DNA of 64,000 nt from Antarcticimicrobium sp040365005 (GTDB lineage Bacteria; Pseudomonadota; Alphaproteobacteria; Rhodobacterales; Rhodobacteraceae), in the NCBI RefSeq assembly GCF_040365005.1, contig NZ_BAABWV010000005.1:62001-126000 (forward strand), read 5' to 3'. Positions 41,349-49,357 of this stretch are shown in pieces. The position numbers and the translations under genes are program-made. Position 1 is the stretch's first letter. Each line of letters opens with the position of its first letter. Under the pieces are notes generated by a model. The model searched no databases, was not told the DNA's origin, and saw only the letters and a program-made list of their open reading frames with translations.

Positions 41349-43154
41349 ATGACAACTAGTGACGATGGTGGAGGCGCCGTGGCCGGCGAACCTCTCGACA
41401 AGTTGACCGAGAATCTCAAGAAGGTCGAAACCCTTTCCAAGCGGTTGATGGAGGTGATGTCGAACAAGACCACCCACAACCCGGCGCTGAACGCCCCGAA
41501 CCAGGAGCTGTTTACCCGGGCCGCCACCGCCTATTGGACCCAGGCGGTGCAGAACCCGGCCAAGCTGCTTGAAAACCAGATCGAGTTCTGGGGCAAGTCG
41601 GTCAAGCATTTCGCCGAGGCGCAGCAGGCGCTGGCGCAGGGCAAGCTGGCCGCGCCCGAGGATCCCGGCCCCAGCGACAAGCGGTTTTCCAATCCGCTGT
41701 GGGACAGCCACCCCTATTTCAACTTCGTCAAGCAGCAGTACCTGATCAACGCCGAGGCCATCGAACACGCGGTCACCAGTGTCGAGGGCATGGACGAAAA
41801 GGAAAAGCGGCGGCTCAAGTACTTTGCCCAGCAGATCGTCGACATGATGTCGCCGACCAACTACCTCGCCACCAACCCGGATGCGCTGGAAAAGGCGCTG
41901 GAGACCGAGGGGCAGTCGCTGGTGCAGGGGATGGAAAACCTGATCGCCGACCTCGAGGCCAACGACGGCGAACTGGTGGTCCGCCTGGCCGACGAACAGG
42001 CGTTCGAGGTGGGCGGCAACATCGCCACCAGCCCGGGCGAGGTGGTGTACCGCAACCGGATGATGGAGATCATCCAGTACAAACCCACCACCGAGACCGT
42101 GCATGAAACCCCGATCGTGCTGTTCCCGCCCTGGATCAACAAGTTCTACATTCTCGACCTCAAGCCGCAGAACAGCCTGATCAAGTGGATCGTAGAACAG
42201 GGTTACACGCTGTTCGTGGTCAGCTGGGTCAACCCCGACCACTCCTATGCCGAGATCGGGCTGGAGGATTACATCGAAGAGGGGATCCTCGCCGCGATCC
42301 GCGAGGTCAAGGCGATCTGCGACGTGCCCCAGGTCAACGCCGTGGGCTATTGCATCGCCGGTACCACGCTGTCTCTGACGCTGGCGCTGATGAAGAAACG
42401 CGGCGACACATCGGTGAAATCGGCCACCTTCTTTACCGCGCTGACCGATTTCTCCGATCAGGGGGAGTTCACCCCCTTCCTGCAGGACGATTTCATCGAC
42501 GGGATCGAGGCCGAGGTCGACGAACAGGGCATCCTGCGCTCCTACATCATGTCGCGCACTTTCTCTTACCTGCGGTCCAACGATCTGGTCTATGGCCCGG
42601 CGGTGCGCAGCTACATGCTGGGCGAGGCGCCGCCGGCCTTCGACCTGCTGTTCTGGAACGGCGACAGCACCAACCTGCCGGGACGGATGGCGGTGCAGTA
42701 CCTGCGCGGGCTGTGCCAGCGTAACGAGTTCTGCGAGGGCGGCTTCAAGATCCTGGGCGAGACGCTGCACGTGAAGGACGTGAGCGTTCCTCTGATGTCG
42801 ATCACCTGCGAGACCGACCACATCGCCGCCTGGAAGGATTGCTATCGCGGCGTGCAGAAGATGGGATCGCGCTCCAAGACCTTCATCGTCTCGGAGTCGG
42901 GTCATATCGCCGGGATCGTGAACCCGCCCAGCAAGAAGAAGTACGGACACTATACCAATACCGACCTGAAGGGCGATGCCGAGGCCTGGATGCAGGGGGC
43001 AACCTTTCACGAGGGGTCCTGGTGGCCGCGCTGGGAGGGCTGGCTTGCCAAGCGATCGGGCAAGCAGGTTCCGGCCCGCGACATCGGTGATTCGGAGCAT
43101 CCGGGCCTCGCGGCGGCGCCCGGAACCTATGTGGTGGCCAAGCCAAAGGCTTGA
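41349..43154 (+). CDS. phaC: Class I poly(3-hydroxyalkanoate) synthase
   Basis: Polymerises (R)-3-hydroxyacyl-CoA, mainly 3-hydroxybutyryl-CoA, into PHA on granule surfaces. The 601-residue length is that of class I synthases. The PhaC N-terminal domain has FSNPLWDSHPYFNFVKQQYL. The alpha/beta domain has the lipase-like box NAVGYCIAGTT with active-site C335, acid region DHIAAWKDCYRGVQ and catalytic His in VSESGHIAGIVNPP. The N-terminal start at 41349 gives MTTSDDGGG. It is divergent from phaZ and upstream of two phasin genes and phaR, so the locus is a full PHA cycle except for phaA and phaB, which are not in the window. Confidence 0.97.
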   Translation: MTTSDDGGGAVAGEPLDKLTENLKKVETLSKRLMEVMSNKTTHNPALNAPNQELFTRAATAYWTQAVQNPAKLLENQIEFWGKSVKHFAEAQQALAQGKLAAPEDPGPSDKRFSNPLWDSHPYFNFVKQQYLINAEAIEHAVTSVEGMDEKEKRRLKYFAQQIVDMMSPTNYLATNPDALEKALETEGQSLVQGMENLIADLEANDGELVVRLADEQAFEVGGNIATSPGEVVYRNRMMEIIQYKPTTETVHETPIVLFPPWINKFYILDLKPQNSLIKWIVEQGYTLFVVSWVNPDHSYAEIGLEDYIEEGILAAIREVKAICDVPQVNAVGYCIAGTTLSLTLALMKKRGDTSVKSATFFTALTDFSDQGEFTPFLQDDFIDGIEAEVDEQGILRSYIMSRTFSYLRSNDLVYGPAVRSYMLGEAPPAFDLLFWNGDSTNLPGRMAVQYLRGLCQRNEFCEGGFKILGETLHVKDVSVPLMSITCETDHIAAWKDCYRGVQKMGSRSKTFIVSESGHIAGIVNPPSKKKYGHYTNTDLKGDAEAWMQGATFHEGSWWPRWEGWLAKRSGKQVPARDIGDSEHPGLAAAPGTYVVAKPKA

Positions 43155-43179
43155 TTTAACGGCGTTCTGCCTAGTTTTT

Positions 43180-43218
43180 CTGCGTTGCAGCGATTTTTCT
43201 TGAATTGCTGCGACGCAG
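43180..43218. promoter_or_regulatory. Pair of PhaR boxes before the first phasin gene
   Basis: CTGC-GTT-GCAG (43180-43190) and CTGC-GAC-GCAG (43208-43218) are both perfect 11-bp dyads, with starts 28 bp apart. They lie 67-105 bases before the phasin start. The spacing and form match the pair before the second phasin gene. PhaR binding to CTGC-N3-GCAG is known from Paracoccus. Confidence 0.85.
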
Positions 43219-43284
43219 CATGCATATTGTCTCTAGACGAGTTGTAAACCGGGATCGTCCCGACCAGCGCAAGGATTAGTGACA

Positions 43285-43728
43285 ATGGCAACTACCCAAG
43301 ATTTTACCGCGATGATGAAAGATGCAATGGGCGCATTCCCCGTCGACACCTCCGCCATGGAAGGCGCGTTCAAGTCGACCGCGACCCTGAACGAGAAGCT
43401 GACCGGCGTGGCCCTTGAAGCCGCTGGGAAAACCTCGGAAATCTCGAGCTCCTGGACCAAGGACACGCTGGCCAAGCTGGCTGACCTGTCGAAAGCCAAG
43501 ACCGAGCCGGCCGACTATGCCAAGGCGATGACCGATTTCGCCTCCGCCACCGCCGAGGTTGCCGCCGAGAACATGTCCGCCTTTGCCGAGATCGCCAAGA
43601 AAATGCAGATGGACACCGTCGAACTGCTGATGGCTGCCGGCAAGGACATCACCGAGGATGCGACCAAAGCCGTCAAGAAGGCCACCGACGAGGTGACCAC
43701 GGCCGCCAAGAAGGCCGCCGCCAAGTAA
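43285..43728 (+). CDS. phaP: Phasin (granule-associated protein), copy 1
   Basis: A 147-residue amphipathic helical protein that coats PHA granules. It is rich in Ala, Lys, Glu and Thr, has no cysteines, and holds the phasin pattern FPVDTSAMEGAFKSTATLNE, then KAKTEPADYAKAMTDFASA and MSAFAEIAKKMQMDTVELL. The C-terminal tail is basic (KKAAAK). The ATG at 43285 is preceded by AAGGA; the earlier in-frame GTG is rejected. PhaR boxes precede it and a strong T-run terminator follows, so it is a single-gene transcript repressed by PhaR. A paralogue follows directly. Confidence 0.94.
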   Translation: MATTQDFTAMMKDAMGAFPVDTSAMEGAFKSTATLNEKLTGVALEAAGKTSEISSSWTKDTLAKLADLSKAKTEPADYAKAMTDFASATAEVAAENMSAFAEIAKKMQMDTVELLMAAGKDITEDATKAVKKATDEVTTAAKKAAAK

Positions 43729-43782
43729 GGCAACGATTTAAGCGCTGTTGTCCCTCTCTCCTCCCAACCGGTGCAAGAGCGC

Positions 43783-43815
43783 AAAAGGGCAGGTCGCAAG
43801 ACCTGCCCTTTTTTT
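43783..43815 (+). terminator. Rho-independent terminator after phasin copy 1
   Basis: GGGCAGGTC (43787-43795) and GACCTGCCC (43800-43808) form a perfect nine-base stem with a GCAA loop, preceded by AAAA and followed by seven T residues. It ends the transcript of the first phasin gene. Confidence 0.95.
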
Positions 43816-43856
43816 GTGGTTTTTCGGCCGGCGTTCTGCTGTTCCGACACAAAATG

Positions 43857-43896
43857 CTGCAGCGCAGAAAAATACCCTTGAAATGCTGCGATGCAG
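43857..43896. promoter_or_regulatory. Pair of PhaR boxes before the second phasin gene
   Basis: CTGC-AGC-GCAG (43857-43867) and CTGC-GAT-GCAG (43886-43896) are both perfect dyads, with starts 29 bp apart, 69-108 bases before the second phasin start. The arrangement mirrors the pair before the first phasin. Both genes are expected to be released together when PhaR is titrated by granules. Confidence 0.85.
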
Positions 43897-43964
43897 CAAT
43901 ATATAAACTTCACAAGACGACGGGCCTGCGCCCGAATGACACCGAGTTCAAAAGGACCAGACCG

Positions 43965-44423
43965 ATGCTGAACAAAGATTACTCCGAAGTCATGAAAGAC
44001 ATGATGAACGCCTTCCCCGTGGACACCAGCGCCATGGACGATGCTTTCAAGACCACCGCCGCACTGAGCGAGAAGCTCTCGGGCGTGGCCCTCGAGGCCG
44101 CCGGCAAATCCGCCGAACTGTCCAGCCACTGGGCCCAGGACACCCTGGCCAAGGTGAACGAGATCGCCAAGGCCAAGGCCGAGCCGGCCGACTATGCCAA
44201 GGCGATGAGCGATTTCGCCTCGGCCTCGGCCGAGGTTGCCGCCGAGAACATGTCCGCCTTCGCCGAGATCGCCAAGAAGGTGCAGATGGACACCGTCGAG
44301 CTGATGATCTCCGCCGGCAAGGACATGGGGCAGGAGGCTTCGGCCGCGATGCAAAAGGCCGCCAGCGACGTGACCGCTGCCACCAAACCGGCCGCCGCCA
44401 AGAAGGCGACGCGCGCCAAGTAA
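43965..44423 (+). CDS. phaP: Phasin (granule-associated protein), copy 2
   Basis: A 152-residue paralogue of the preceding phasin, identical to it in long blocks: FPVDTSAMDDAFKTTAALSE, PADYAKAMSDFASASAEVAA, NMSAFAEIAKKVQMDTVEL. It differs mainly at the N-terminus (MLNKDYSEVMKDMMN) and in its Ala/Lys-rich tail ending KKATRAK. The ATG at 43965 follows AAAGGA. A longer open frame from 43854 would run through the PhaR boxes and is rejected. It has its own PhaR boxes and terminator, so the two phasins form separate transcripts. Confidence 0.94.
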   Translation: MLNKDYSEVMKDMMNAFPVDTSAMDDAFKTTAALSEKLSGVALEAAGKSAELSSHWAQDTLAKVNEIAKAKAEPADYAKAMSDFASASAEVAAENMSAFAEIAKKVQMDTVELMISAGKDMGQEASAAMQKAASDVTAATKPAAAKKATRAK

Positions 44424-44459
44424 GCCGCATCCGGGCCGCCCACGGGTGGCAACCATGAC

Positions 44460-44489
44460 AGGGCAGGCCCAGCAGGGCCTGCCCTTTTT
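44460..44489 (+). terminator. Rho-independent terminator after phasin copy 2
   Basis: GGGCAGGCCC (44461-44470) and GGGCCTGCCC (44475-44484) form a perfect ten-base stem with an AGCA loop, followed by five T residues. The stem resembles the one after phasin copy 1, as expected for duplicated units. Confidence 0.93.
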
Positions 44490-44548
44490 CGTGCCCGGTG
44501 CCGCCCCCCTCTCACCGCAACCGGATCGGTGGAACTCGGGCCATAGTT

Positions 44549-44560
44549 GCGTGATCACGC
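44549..44560. promoter_or_regulatory. Palindrome GCGTGATCACGC before the outer-membrane protein gene
   Basis: A perfect 12-bp palindrome about 100 bases upstream of the start at 44663, followed by an AT-rich stretch (44569-44595) unlike the rest of the window, where the promoter probably lies. The regulator is unknown. Confidence 0.45.
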
Positions 44561-44662
44561 TTTTGTGAGTATAGTTAAAATTGAATTAATTTTTTCTCTG
44601 CCCGCCACGGCGGGATGCCTGATTGATGCAAGCGATTTTTCCCTTCGGGAGGAGGTTGATCG

Positions 44663-45913
44663 ATGTGCGGGTTTACAGCGCGATTTTGCGCGGTCCTGTG
44701 TCTGTTTCTTGCGCCCGGGGTGGGGTCCGGTGGCGCAGGTGCGCAGCAGGCCGACGGGCTGGACAGCGGCTGGTTCGGCACCAGCCTGTCATTTTCCGAG
44801 ACGATGCTCGACCGGCAGGACACTGTCACCAACAAGCTTTCTGCCGCGCTCCGGGCGCGCCAGGCGGGCGCGCTGGAGCAGAACCGCCTGTACCTCGGTG
44901 GGCGGGCCTTTGGCACGATCATCCATGAAGAGACGAACACGGCGGGCAAGTTCCCGATCCTGTCCCGTCTGCCGCCGAGCCATGCCTCGGGCCTCTCCGA
45001 TACCTACCGGGTGGTCAACGAGGTTTCACTCACCGCCACCTTGACCCTGCCGCTGGTCACCGCATTTGCGCAGGGCGAATACACCGAGGTGCCCTACCCG
45101 GGGCAGGACGATGTCCAGTTGCGCAAGATCTGGGTCGCGATCGGCGATCTGGACCGCTCGCCGTTCTACCTCGCGGTCGGGCGCAAGTCGGTAAACTTTG
45201 GCAACTTCGCCAGCTATGCGCCCTTTACCCACACCCACAGCGCCCATTATTTCTGGGCGCAGGTCGAGGATCCGCTGATCGAACTGGGCTATGTCACCGA
45301 CCGCACCGAAATCGCCGTCTCGCTGATCCCCGAGCACCGTGGCTTTCGCGTGGTCAGCAGCCCGGACAACAACGGAACCTACGACAATTACGCCCTGAAC
45401 ATCGCCCACCGGGTCGACCTGGGCGGCGATCTGAGCCTGAGGATCGGGGCCGGTTACCTGCGTGGCACGATCTATGACAGCGTGATCGCCTATCACCCGC
45501 CGAGCACGGGGATAAATCGGCGCTGGAACGGCGCCTATGACGTGAACGTCACGCTGAGCGGTGACAATTTCGACCTGATGGGGGAATTCACCCAAACCGA
45601 GCATATCTGGCCCGCCACCGGCCACAAGGTCACCGCGATGACGCTGCAAGGCCGCTATCGCTCGACCCTTTTCGGTCGCCCCTGCACCTATTCGCTGGCC
45701 GCCAGTCGCGGCATCCAGGGGGCCAAGGGCACCCCTTGGGAAAAGATGGATCAGGTCACCCTGGGTGTCGAGGTCGATGTGGCCAAGCACCTCAAGCTGG
45801 GGGCGGAATACCTGTTCAACGACGGCTTCGTTCCGCTGATCCTGCCCAAGGTGGTGTCCGATGCAGGCGTCACCTCGCACACGGTCGTCCTGGGGGCCAA
45901 ACTCACGTTCTGA
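44663..45913 (+). CDS. Outer-membrane beta-barrel protein (LbtU-like porin)
   Basis: A 416-residue exported protein. The signal peptide (CGFTARFCAVLCLFLAPGVGS) is followed by a barrel-like region of alternating strands with frequent Gly, Tyr and Thr: LGGRAFGTIIHEETN, NEVSLTATLTLP, YLAVGRKSVNFGNFAS, LRIGAGYLRGTIYDSV. It ends in a Phe (VVLGAKLTF), as outer-membrane barrels do for BAM recognition. The layout resembles LbtU-type siderophore porins, but no siderophore gene is near. GGGAGGAGG six bases before ATG sets the start. It sits between the phasins and phaR, although nothing ties it to PHA storage. Confidence 0.82.
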   Translation: MCGFTARFCAVLCLFLAPGVGSGGAGAQQADGLDSGWFGTSLSFSETMLDRQDTVTNKLSAALRARQAGALEQNRLYLGGRAFGTIIHEETNTAGKFPILSRLPPSHASGLSDTYRVVNEVSLTATLTLPLVTAFAQGEYTEVPYPGQDDVQLRKIWVAIGDLDRSPFYLAVGRKSVNFGNFASYAPFTHTHSAHYFWAQVEDPLIELGYVTDRTEIAVSLIPEHRGFRVVSSPDNNGTYDNYALNIAHRVDLGGDLSLRIGAGYLRGTIYDSVIAYHPPSTGINRRWNGAYDVNVTLSGDNFDLMGEFTQTEHIWPATGHKVTAMTLQGRYRSTLFGRPCTYSLAASRGIQGAKGTPWEKMDQVTLGVEVDVAKHLKLGAEYLFNDGFVPLILPKVVSDAGVTSHTVVLGAKLTF

Positions 45914-45973
45914 TCCGCTGCACCCGGCCCAACAGCCGCTCTTTCTTTTTGTTTTGCGCTGGCTTAGTGTTTG

Positions 45974-45984
45974 CTGCAACGCAA
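45974..45984. promoter_or_regulatory. Degenerate PhaR box before phaR
   Basis: CTGC-AAC-GCAA matches the PhaR dyad at ten of eleven positions and lies 20-30 bases before the GTG start of phaR. It suggests autoregulation with a weaker site than the phasin pairs. Confidence 0.6.
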
Positions 45985-46003
45985 CGTGTTTGGAGGGCGA
46001 GAC

Positions 46004-46564
46004 GTGGCCGCAGACCAGAAACCACTGCTGATCAAGCGTTATGCCAGCCGCCGGCTCTACAACACCGAGACAAGCGATTACGTGACGCTGGAAGATATCG
46101 CGGGGTTCATCCGCGCGGGCCGCGAGGTGCAGATCGTCGATCTGAAGACCGGTGATGACCTGACCCGGCAATACCTGTTGCAGATCATTGCCGAACATGA
46201 GAGCCGCGGCGAAAACGTGTTGCCGGTCAACGTTCTGAACGACCTGGTGCGCAGTTACATGCTGCCGGGCGGCGGCATGATGCCACAGTTCCTGCAATCC
46301 TCCTTCGAGATGCTGCGCGAGAGCCAGTCGAAGATGATGGAGAACATGACCGTGATGAACCCGATCTCCAAGATCCCCGGGTTCGAGGCGATGCAGGCGC
46401 AGCAAGAGGCCTTTCTCAAGGCGATGACCGGGGGGCTTGGCGGCAGCTGGTCCGGCCCGGAGGCCGAAGGCGGCGGCGAGAGCGGTGGCGCCAGCGGCGA
46501 GGATCTCGACGCGATCAAGAAGCAGCTCGCCGATCTTCAGGACAAGCTGTCCAAGCTGAAATAG
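46004..46564 (+). CDS. phaR: PHA synthesis repressor
   Basis: A 186-residue DNA-binding protein that represses phasin genes until it is titrated away by PHA granules. The N-terminal PHB-acc domain reads PLLIKRYASRRLYNTETSDY, VTLEDIAGFI and DLTRQYLLQIIAEHE; the C-terminal part has LRESQSKMMENMTVMNPISK and a helical tail ending QLADLQDKLSKLK. The start is GTG at 46004, decided by GGAGG seven bases before it; no earlier ATG gives the usual beginning. The CTGC-N3-GCAG boxes before phaC, both phasins and phaR itself are its expected targets. Confidence 0.96.
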   Translation: MAADQKPLLIKRYASRRLYNTETSDYVTLEDIAGFIRAGREVQIVDLKTGDDLTRQYLLQIIAEHESRGENVLPVNVLNDLVRSYMLPGGGMMPQFLQSSFEMLRESQSKMMENMTVMNPISKIPGFEAMQAQQEAFLKAMTGGLGGSWSGPEAEGGGESGGASGEDLDAIKKQLADLQDKLSKLK

Positions 46565-46614
46565 ACGCGCCGCTTGGCATGACAAGACTGGTGGTGTGAC
46601 AGGACGGATGGTAC

Positions 46615-46649
46615 CGGGCGCGGGGGCAGGGGGCTCCCGCGCCCGTTTT
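46615..46649 (+). terminator. Rho-independent terminator after phaR
   Basis: CGGGCGCGGG (46615-46624) and CCCGCGCCCG (46636-46645) form a perfect ten-base stem, followed by TTTT. It separates phaR from the converging aminotransferase gene. Confidence 0.85.
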
Positions 46650-46650
46650 G

Positions 46651-47868
46651 TCAGGTGCCGTAGGCGCGGGTCGGGCCAGCGGCCTCGGCGGCGGCGCTGA
46701 TCAGCACATCCGCGATGGCATCCAGTTGCTCGGGCTTCAGGTAGACCGGCAGCCGCACGTCGCAGGCCTGCATCAGCATGGCGCGGGTCTGTGGCAATTC
46801 CGGCAGATCCTTGATGAACTGCCAGTTCCAGAAGGCGCGCGCATTGTCGGCGCTCAACCCGAACACCTGCACCTTGACCCCGTTGGCACCGGCGGCCTCG
46901 GCAAAGGCGCGGGTCTGGCCCTCATCCAGGCCAACCAGGTTGAACTGGATCGAATCCGGAGCGCGCACCTCGGGGCCCAGTGGATCGGGCACCGACAGGA
47001 AAGGCGAGCCGTTCAGCTTGGCCGCAACGTGGTCGTGATTGGCGCGACCGTCACGCACACGGCGCAGCAATTCGGGCAGTTGCGGCCGGATCACCGCCGC
47101 GCTGAGGTTGCTCATCCGCAGGTTATACAGCGGCAACTGGTTCTGCCACTTGGCAAAGGCGGCCTCCAGCGCGTCGGTATTGTCGCCGTGCGGACCCTTG
47201 TGCTTTTTCCAGTTGTGCTCATAGGCGCCCGACATGATCACCGCGCGGGCCACCAGGTCGGCGTCGTCGGTGATCATGATGCCACCCTCGCCGGCGTTGA
47301 TCATCTTGTAGGACTGGAACGAGAAACAGCCGATCTTGCCGATGGTGCCGATGTTGCGGCCGTCCCATGTGGTGCCCAGCGAATGCGCCGCGTCCTCGAT
47401 CACCGGAATGCCGCGCGCGTCGCACAGCGCCATGATCGCATCCATGTCCGAGGTATGGCCGCGCATGTGGCTGATGATCACGGCCGCGATGTCCTGGTCG
47501 AGCTTGGCCTCGAAATCGGCCAGGTTCACCCGGTAATTCTCGCCCACCTCGCAGAGCACCGGCTGGCAATCCGCATGCACCACCGAAGAGGGCACGGCGG
47601 CAAAGGTAAAGCCGGGGATCAGCACCCGCGCGTCACGCGGCAGGGCCAGCGCCTTGAGCGACAGGAACAGCGCCGCCGAACAGGACGACACCGCCAGCGC
47701 GTACTTGCTGCCGATCATCTCCGCGAACTCCCGCTCCAGCAATGCGACCGGCGCATCCTGCGGCGCGGTATAGCGGAACAGGTCCCCCGATTGCAGCAGC
47801 GCATCAATGGCATCGCGCGCGGCGGGGGGGATGGGCTCGGCGTCGTGGACGTTCGGGATGGCTGTCAT
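46651..47868 (-). CDS. DegT/DnrJ/EryC1/StrS-family PLP aminotransferase
   Basis: A 405-residue fold-type-I PLP enzyme. PLP-site motifs: VSSCSAALFLSLKALAL, GFTFAAVPSSVVHA, VIEDAAHSLGTT and the Schiff-base lysine in FSFQSYKMINAGEGG. Members of the family transaminate keto sugars for polysaccharide or antibiotic synthesis; some act as dehydratases. The usual dTDP/UDP-sugar partner enzymes are absent nearby, so the substrate is unknown. It converges with phaR and lies 134 bases after the PuuB-like gene, behind a short AT-rich promoter-like stretch (47881-47905). Confidence 0.92.
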   Translation of the reverse strand: MTAIPNVHDAEPIPPAARDAIDALLQSGDLFRYTAPQDAPVALLEREFAEMIGSKYALAVSSCSAALFLSLKALALPRDARVLIPGFTFAAVPSSVVHADCQPVLCEVGENYRVNLADFEAKLDQDIAAVIISHMRGHTSDMDAIMALCDARGIPVIEDAAHSLGTTWDGRNIGTIGKIGCFSFQSYKMINAGEGGIMITDDADLVARAVIMSGAYEHNWKKHKGPHGDNTDALEAAFAKWQNQLPLYNLRMSNLSAAVIRPQLPELLRRVRDGRANHDHVAAKLNGSPFLSVPDPLGPEVRAPDSIQFNLVGLDEGQTRAFAEAAGANGVKVQVFGLSADNARAFWNWQFIKDLPELPQTRAMLMQACDVRLPVYLKPEQLDAIADVLISAAAEAAGPTRAYGT

Positions 47869-48002
47869 ATTTCTGTTTCCTTAATAGAGCCTTTCAAAAA
47901 TATAAAACAGTGGCAATGAGAAGCCAAGCGCGCACGCCAAAACGTCCGGCGAAATCCGGCCGGTGACGCAGCGTGCGTTGCAGATCGGAAACAGGCGGTG
48001 GA

Positions 48003-49307
48003 TCAGATCCCCAGCCGGTCGCGCAGCGAAAACCAGGTCATCGCCAGCACCAGCAGCGGGTTGCGCAGGGCCGGCCCGCCGGGAAAGGGCGTGTTGGGCA
48101 GGCGCGACATGGTGTCGAACCCTTCCGCCTCGCCCCGGATCGCCAGCGCCATCAACTGCCCCGCATGGGTGGCGGTGCCGACCCCGTGCCCGGAATAGCC
48201 CGAGGCTGACAGGATGTTCGGCGCCACCCGCGCGAGATAGGGCAGCCGCTTCATGGTGATCGCCAGCGTGCCGCCCCAAGCATAGTCGATCCTGACGTCG
48301 CGCAGGTGCGGGTAAATCTCGCACATCGGCTTGCGCACCGTGGCGGCAATATCGGCGGGGAAGCGATAGCCATAGCTTTCACCGCCCCCGAACAGCAGCC
48401 GCTTGTCGGCGCTGAGACGGAAATAGTTGACCACGAACCGGCTGTCGGCCACCGCGATATCCTTGGTCAGAACCTTCGCGGCCTCGTCGCCCAGCGGCTC
48501 GGTCGCGGCGATGAAATTGTTGATCGGCATCACTCGCGCGGCGACCTTGCCGTTCAGCCCGCCGAGATAGCCGTTGCAGGCCAGCACCACGTGATCGGCG
48601 GTGACGCTGCCCGCCGGGCAGGTCAGGCGGGCCGGGTGCCCCTCGTCGATTTGCAAGACCTCGGTGTTCTCAAAGATGCGCACGCCCGCATCCCGCGCCG
48701 CCCGCGCCAGCCCGAGGGCGAAGTTCAGCGGATGCAGGTGCCCGGCGCCCCAGTCCACCACGCCGCCCCGGTAATCGGGCGAGGGGCAGAGCGCGTGAAA
48801 CGCCTCTGCGTCCAGCGCCTCGATTTGATCATATCCATAACGGGTTTGCAGCAACGCGGCATAGTCGTGCAGGTGCCTCACGTCGCCCTTGGACGATCCG
48901 GCCCAGGCCACGCCGGGTTTCAGATCGCAGTCGATGCCGTGTTTCGCCACCAGCCCCTTGACCAGGTCCTTGGCGTCTTCGGCCAGGGTCCAGTATGTTT
49001 TCGCCTCGTCCGGGCCGACCAGCGATTCCAGACCGTCCTGTTCCACCCGCTGACCGCTGCCCAACTGGCCGCCGTTGCGCCCCGAGGCGCCAAAGCCGAC
49101 CCGCTGCGCCTCCAGCAGCACCACCGACAGCCCGGCCTCGGCCAGGTGTAGCGCCGCCGACAGCCCGGTATAGCCGGCGCCGACGACACAGACATCGGCG
49201 CGCGCCTCGCCCTCCAACGCCGGGAAGGGGGGCAGCTCATGCGCCGTGGCCGCGTACCAGCTGGCGGGATACGCGCCGCGCTGGTCGTTGGAATAGAGCA
49301 GGTTCAT
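48003..49307 (-). CDS. puuB: FAD-dependent oxidoreductase, PuuB-like gamma-glutamylamine oxidase
   Basis: A 434-residue DadA/PuuB-type flavoprotein. The N-terminus has the dinucleotide motif VCVVGAGYTGLSAALHLAEAG (about residues 39-59) and then GFGASGRNGGQLGSGQ; the C-terminal part has YAWGGTLAITMKRLP and SASGYSGHGVGTATHAG. Such enzymes oxidise gamma-glutamylputrescine or other glutamylated amines to aldehydes. It is the last gene of a minus-strand catabolic operon after a glutamine-synthetase-like ligase. A gamma-glutamyl aldehyde dehydrogenase (PuuC) is not in the window. The symbol is by similarity and context. Confidence 0.9.
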   Translation of the reverse strand: MNLLYSNDQRGAYPASWYAATAHELPPFPALEGEARADVCVVGAGYTGLSAALHLAEAGLSVVLLEAQRVGFGASGRNGGQLGSGQRVEQDGLESLVGPDEAKTYWTLAEDAKDLVKGLVAKHGIDCDLKPGVAWAGSSKGDVRHLHDYAALLQTRYGYDQIEALDAEAFHALCPSPDYRGGVVDWGAGHLHPLNFALGLARAARDAGVRIFENTEVLQIDEGHPARLTCPAGSVTADHVVLACNGYLGGLNGKVAARVMPINNFIAATEPLGDEAAKVLTKDIAVADSRFVVNYFRLSADKRLLFGGGESYGYRFPADIAATVRKPMCEIYPHLRDVRIDYAWGGTLAITMKRLPYLARVAPNILSASGYSGHGVGTATHAGQLMALAIRGEAEGFDTMSRLPNTPFPGGPALRNPLLVLAMTWFSLRDRLGI

Positions 49308-49322
49308 CGCCGGTCTCGCCCC

Positions 49323-49357
49323 TTGTACAATTCGCGCCCGAAATTCCCCGAACGGGG
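49323..49357 (-). repeat. Second copy of the TTGTACAA element, between ligase and oxidase genes
   Basis: A 35-base sequence beginning TTGTACAATTCGC and ending CCCCGAACGGGG, in the 50-base gap between the two cistrons. It matches the minus strand of 8491-8457 at 29 of 35 positions. CCCCGTTCGGGG at its end can form a short hairpin in the transcript, just after the stop codon of the ligase gene. Confidence 0.7.
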
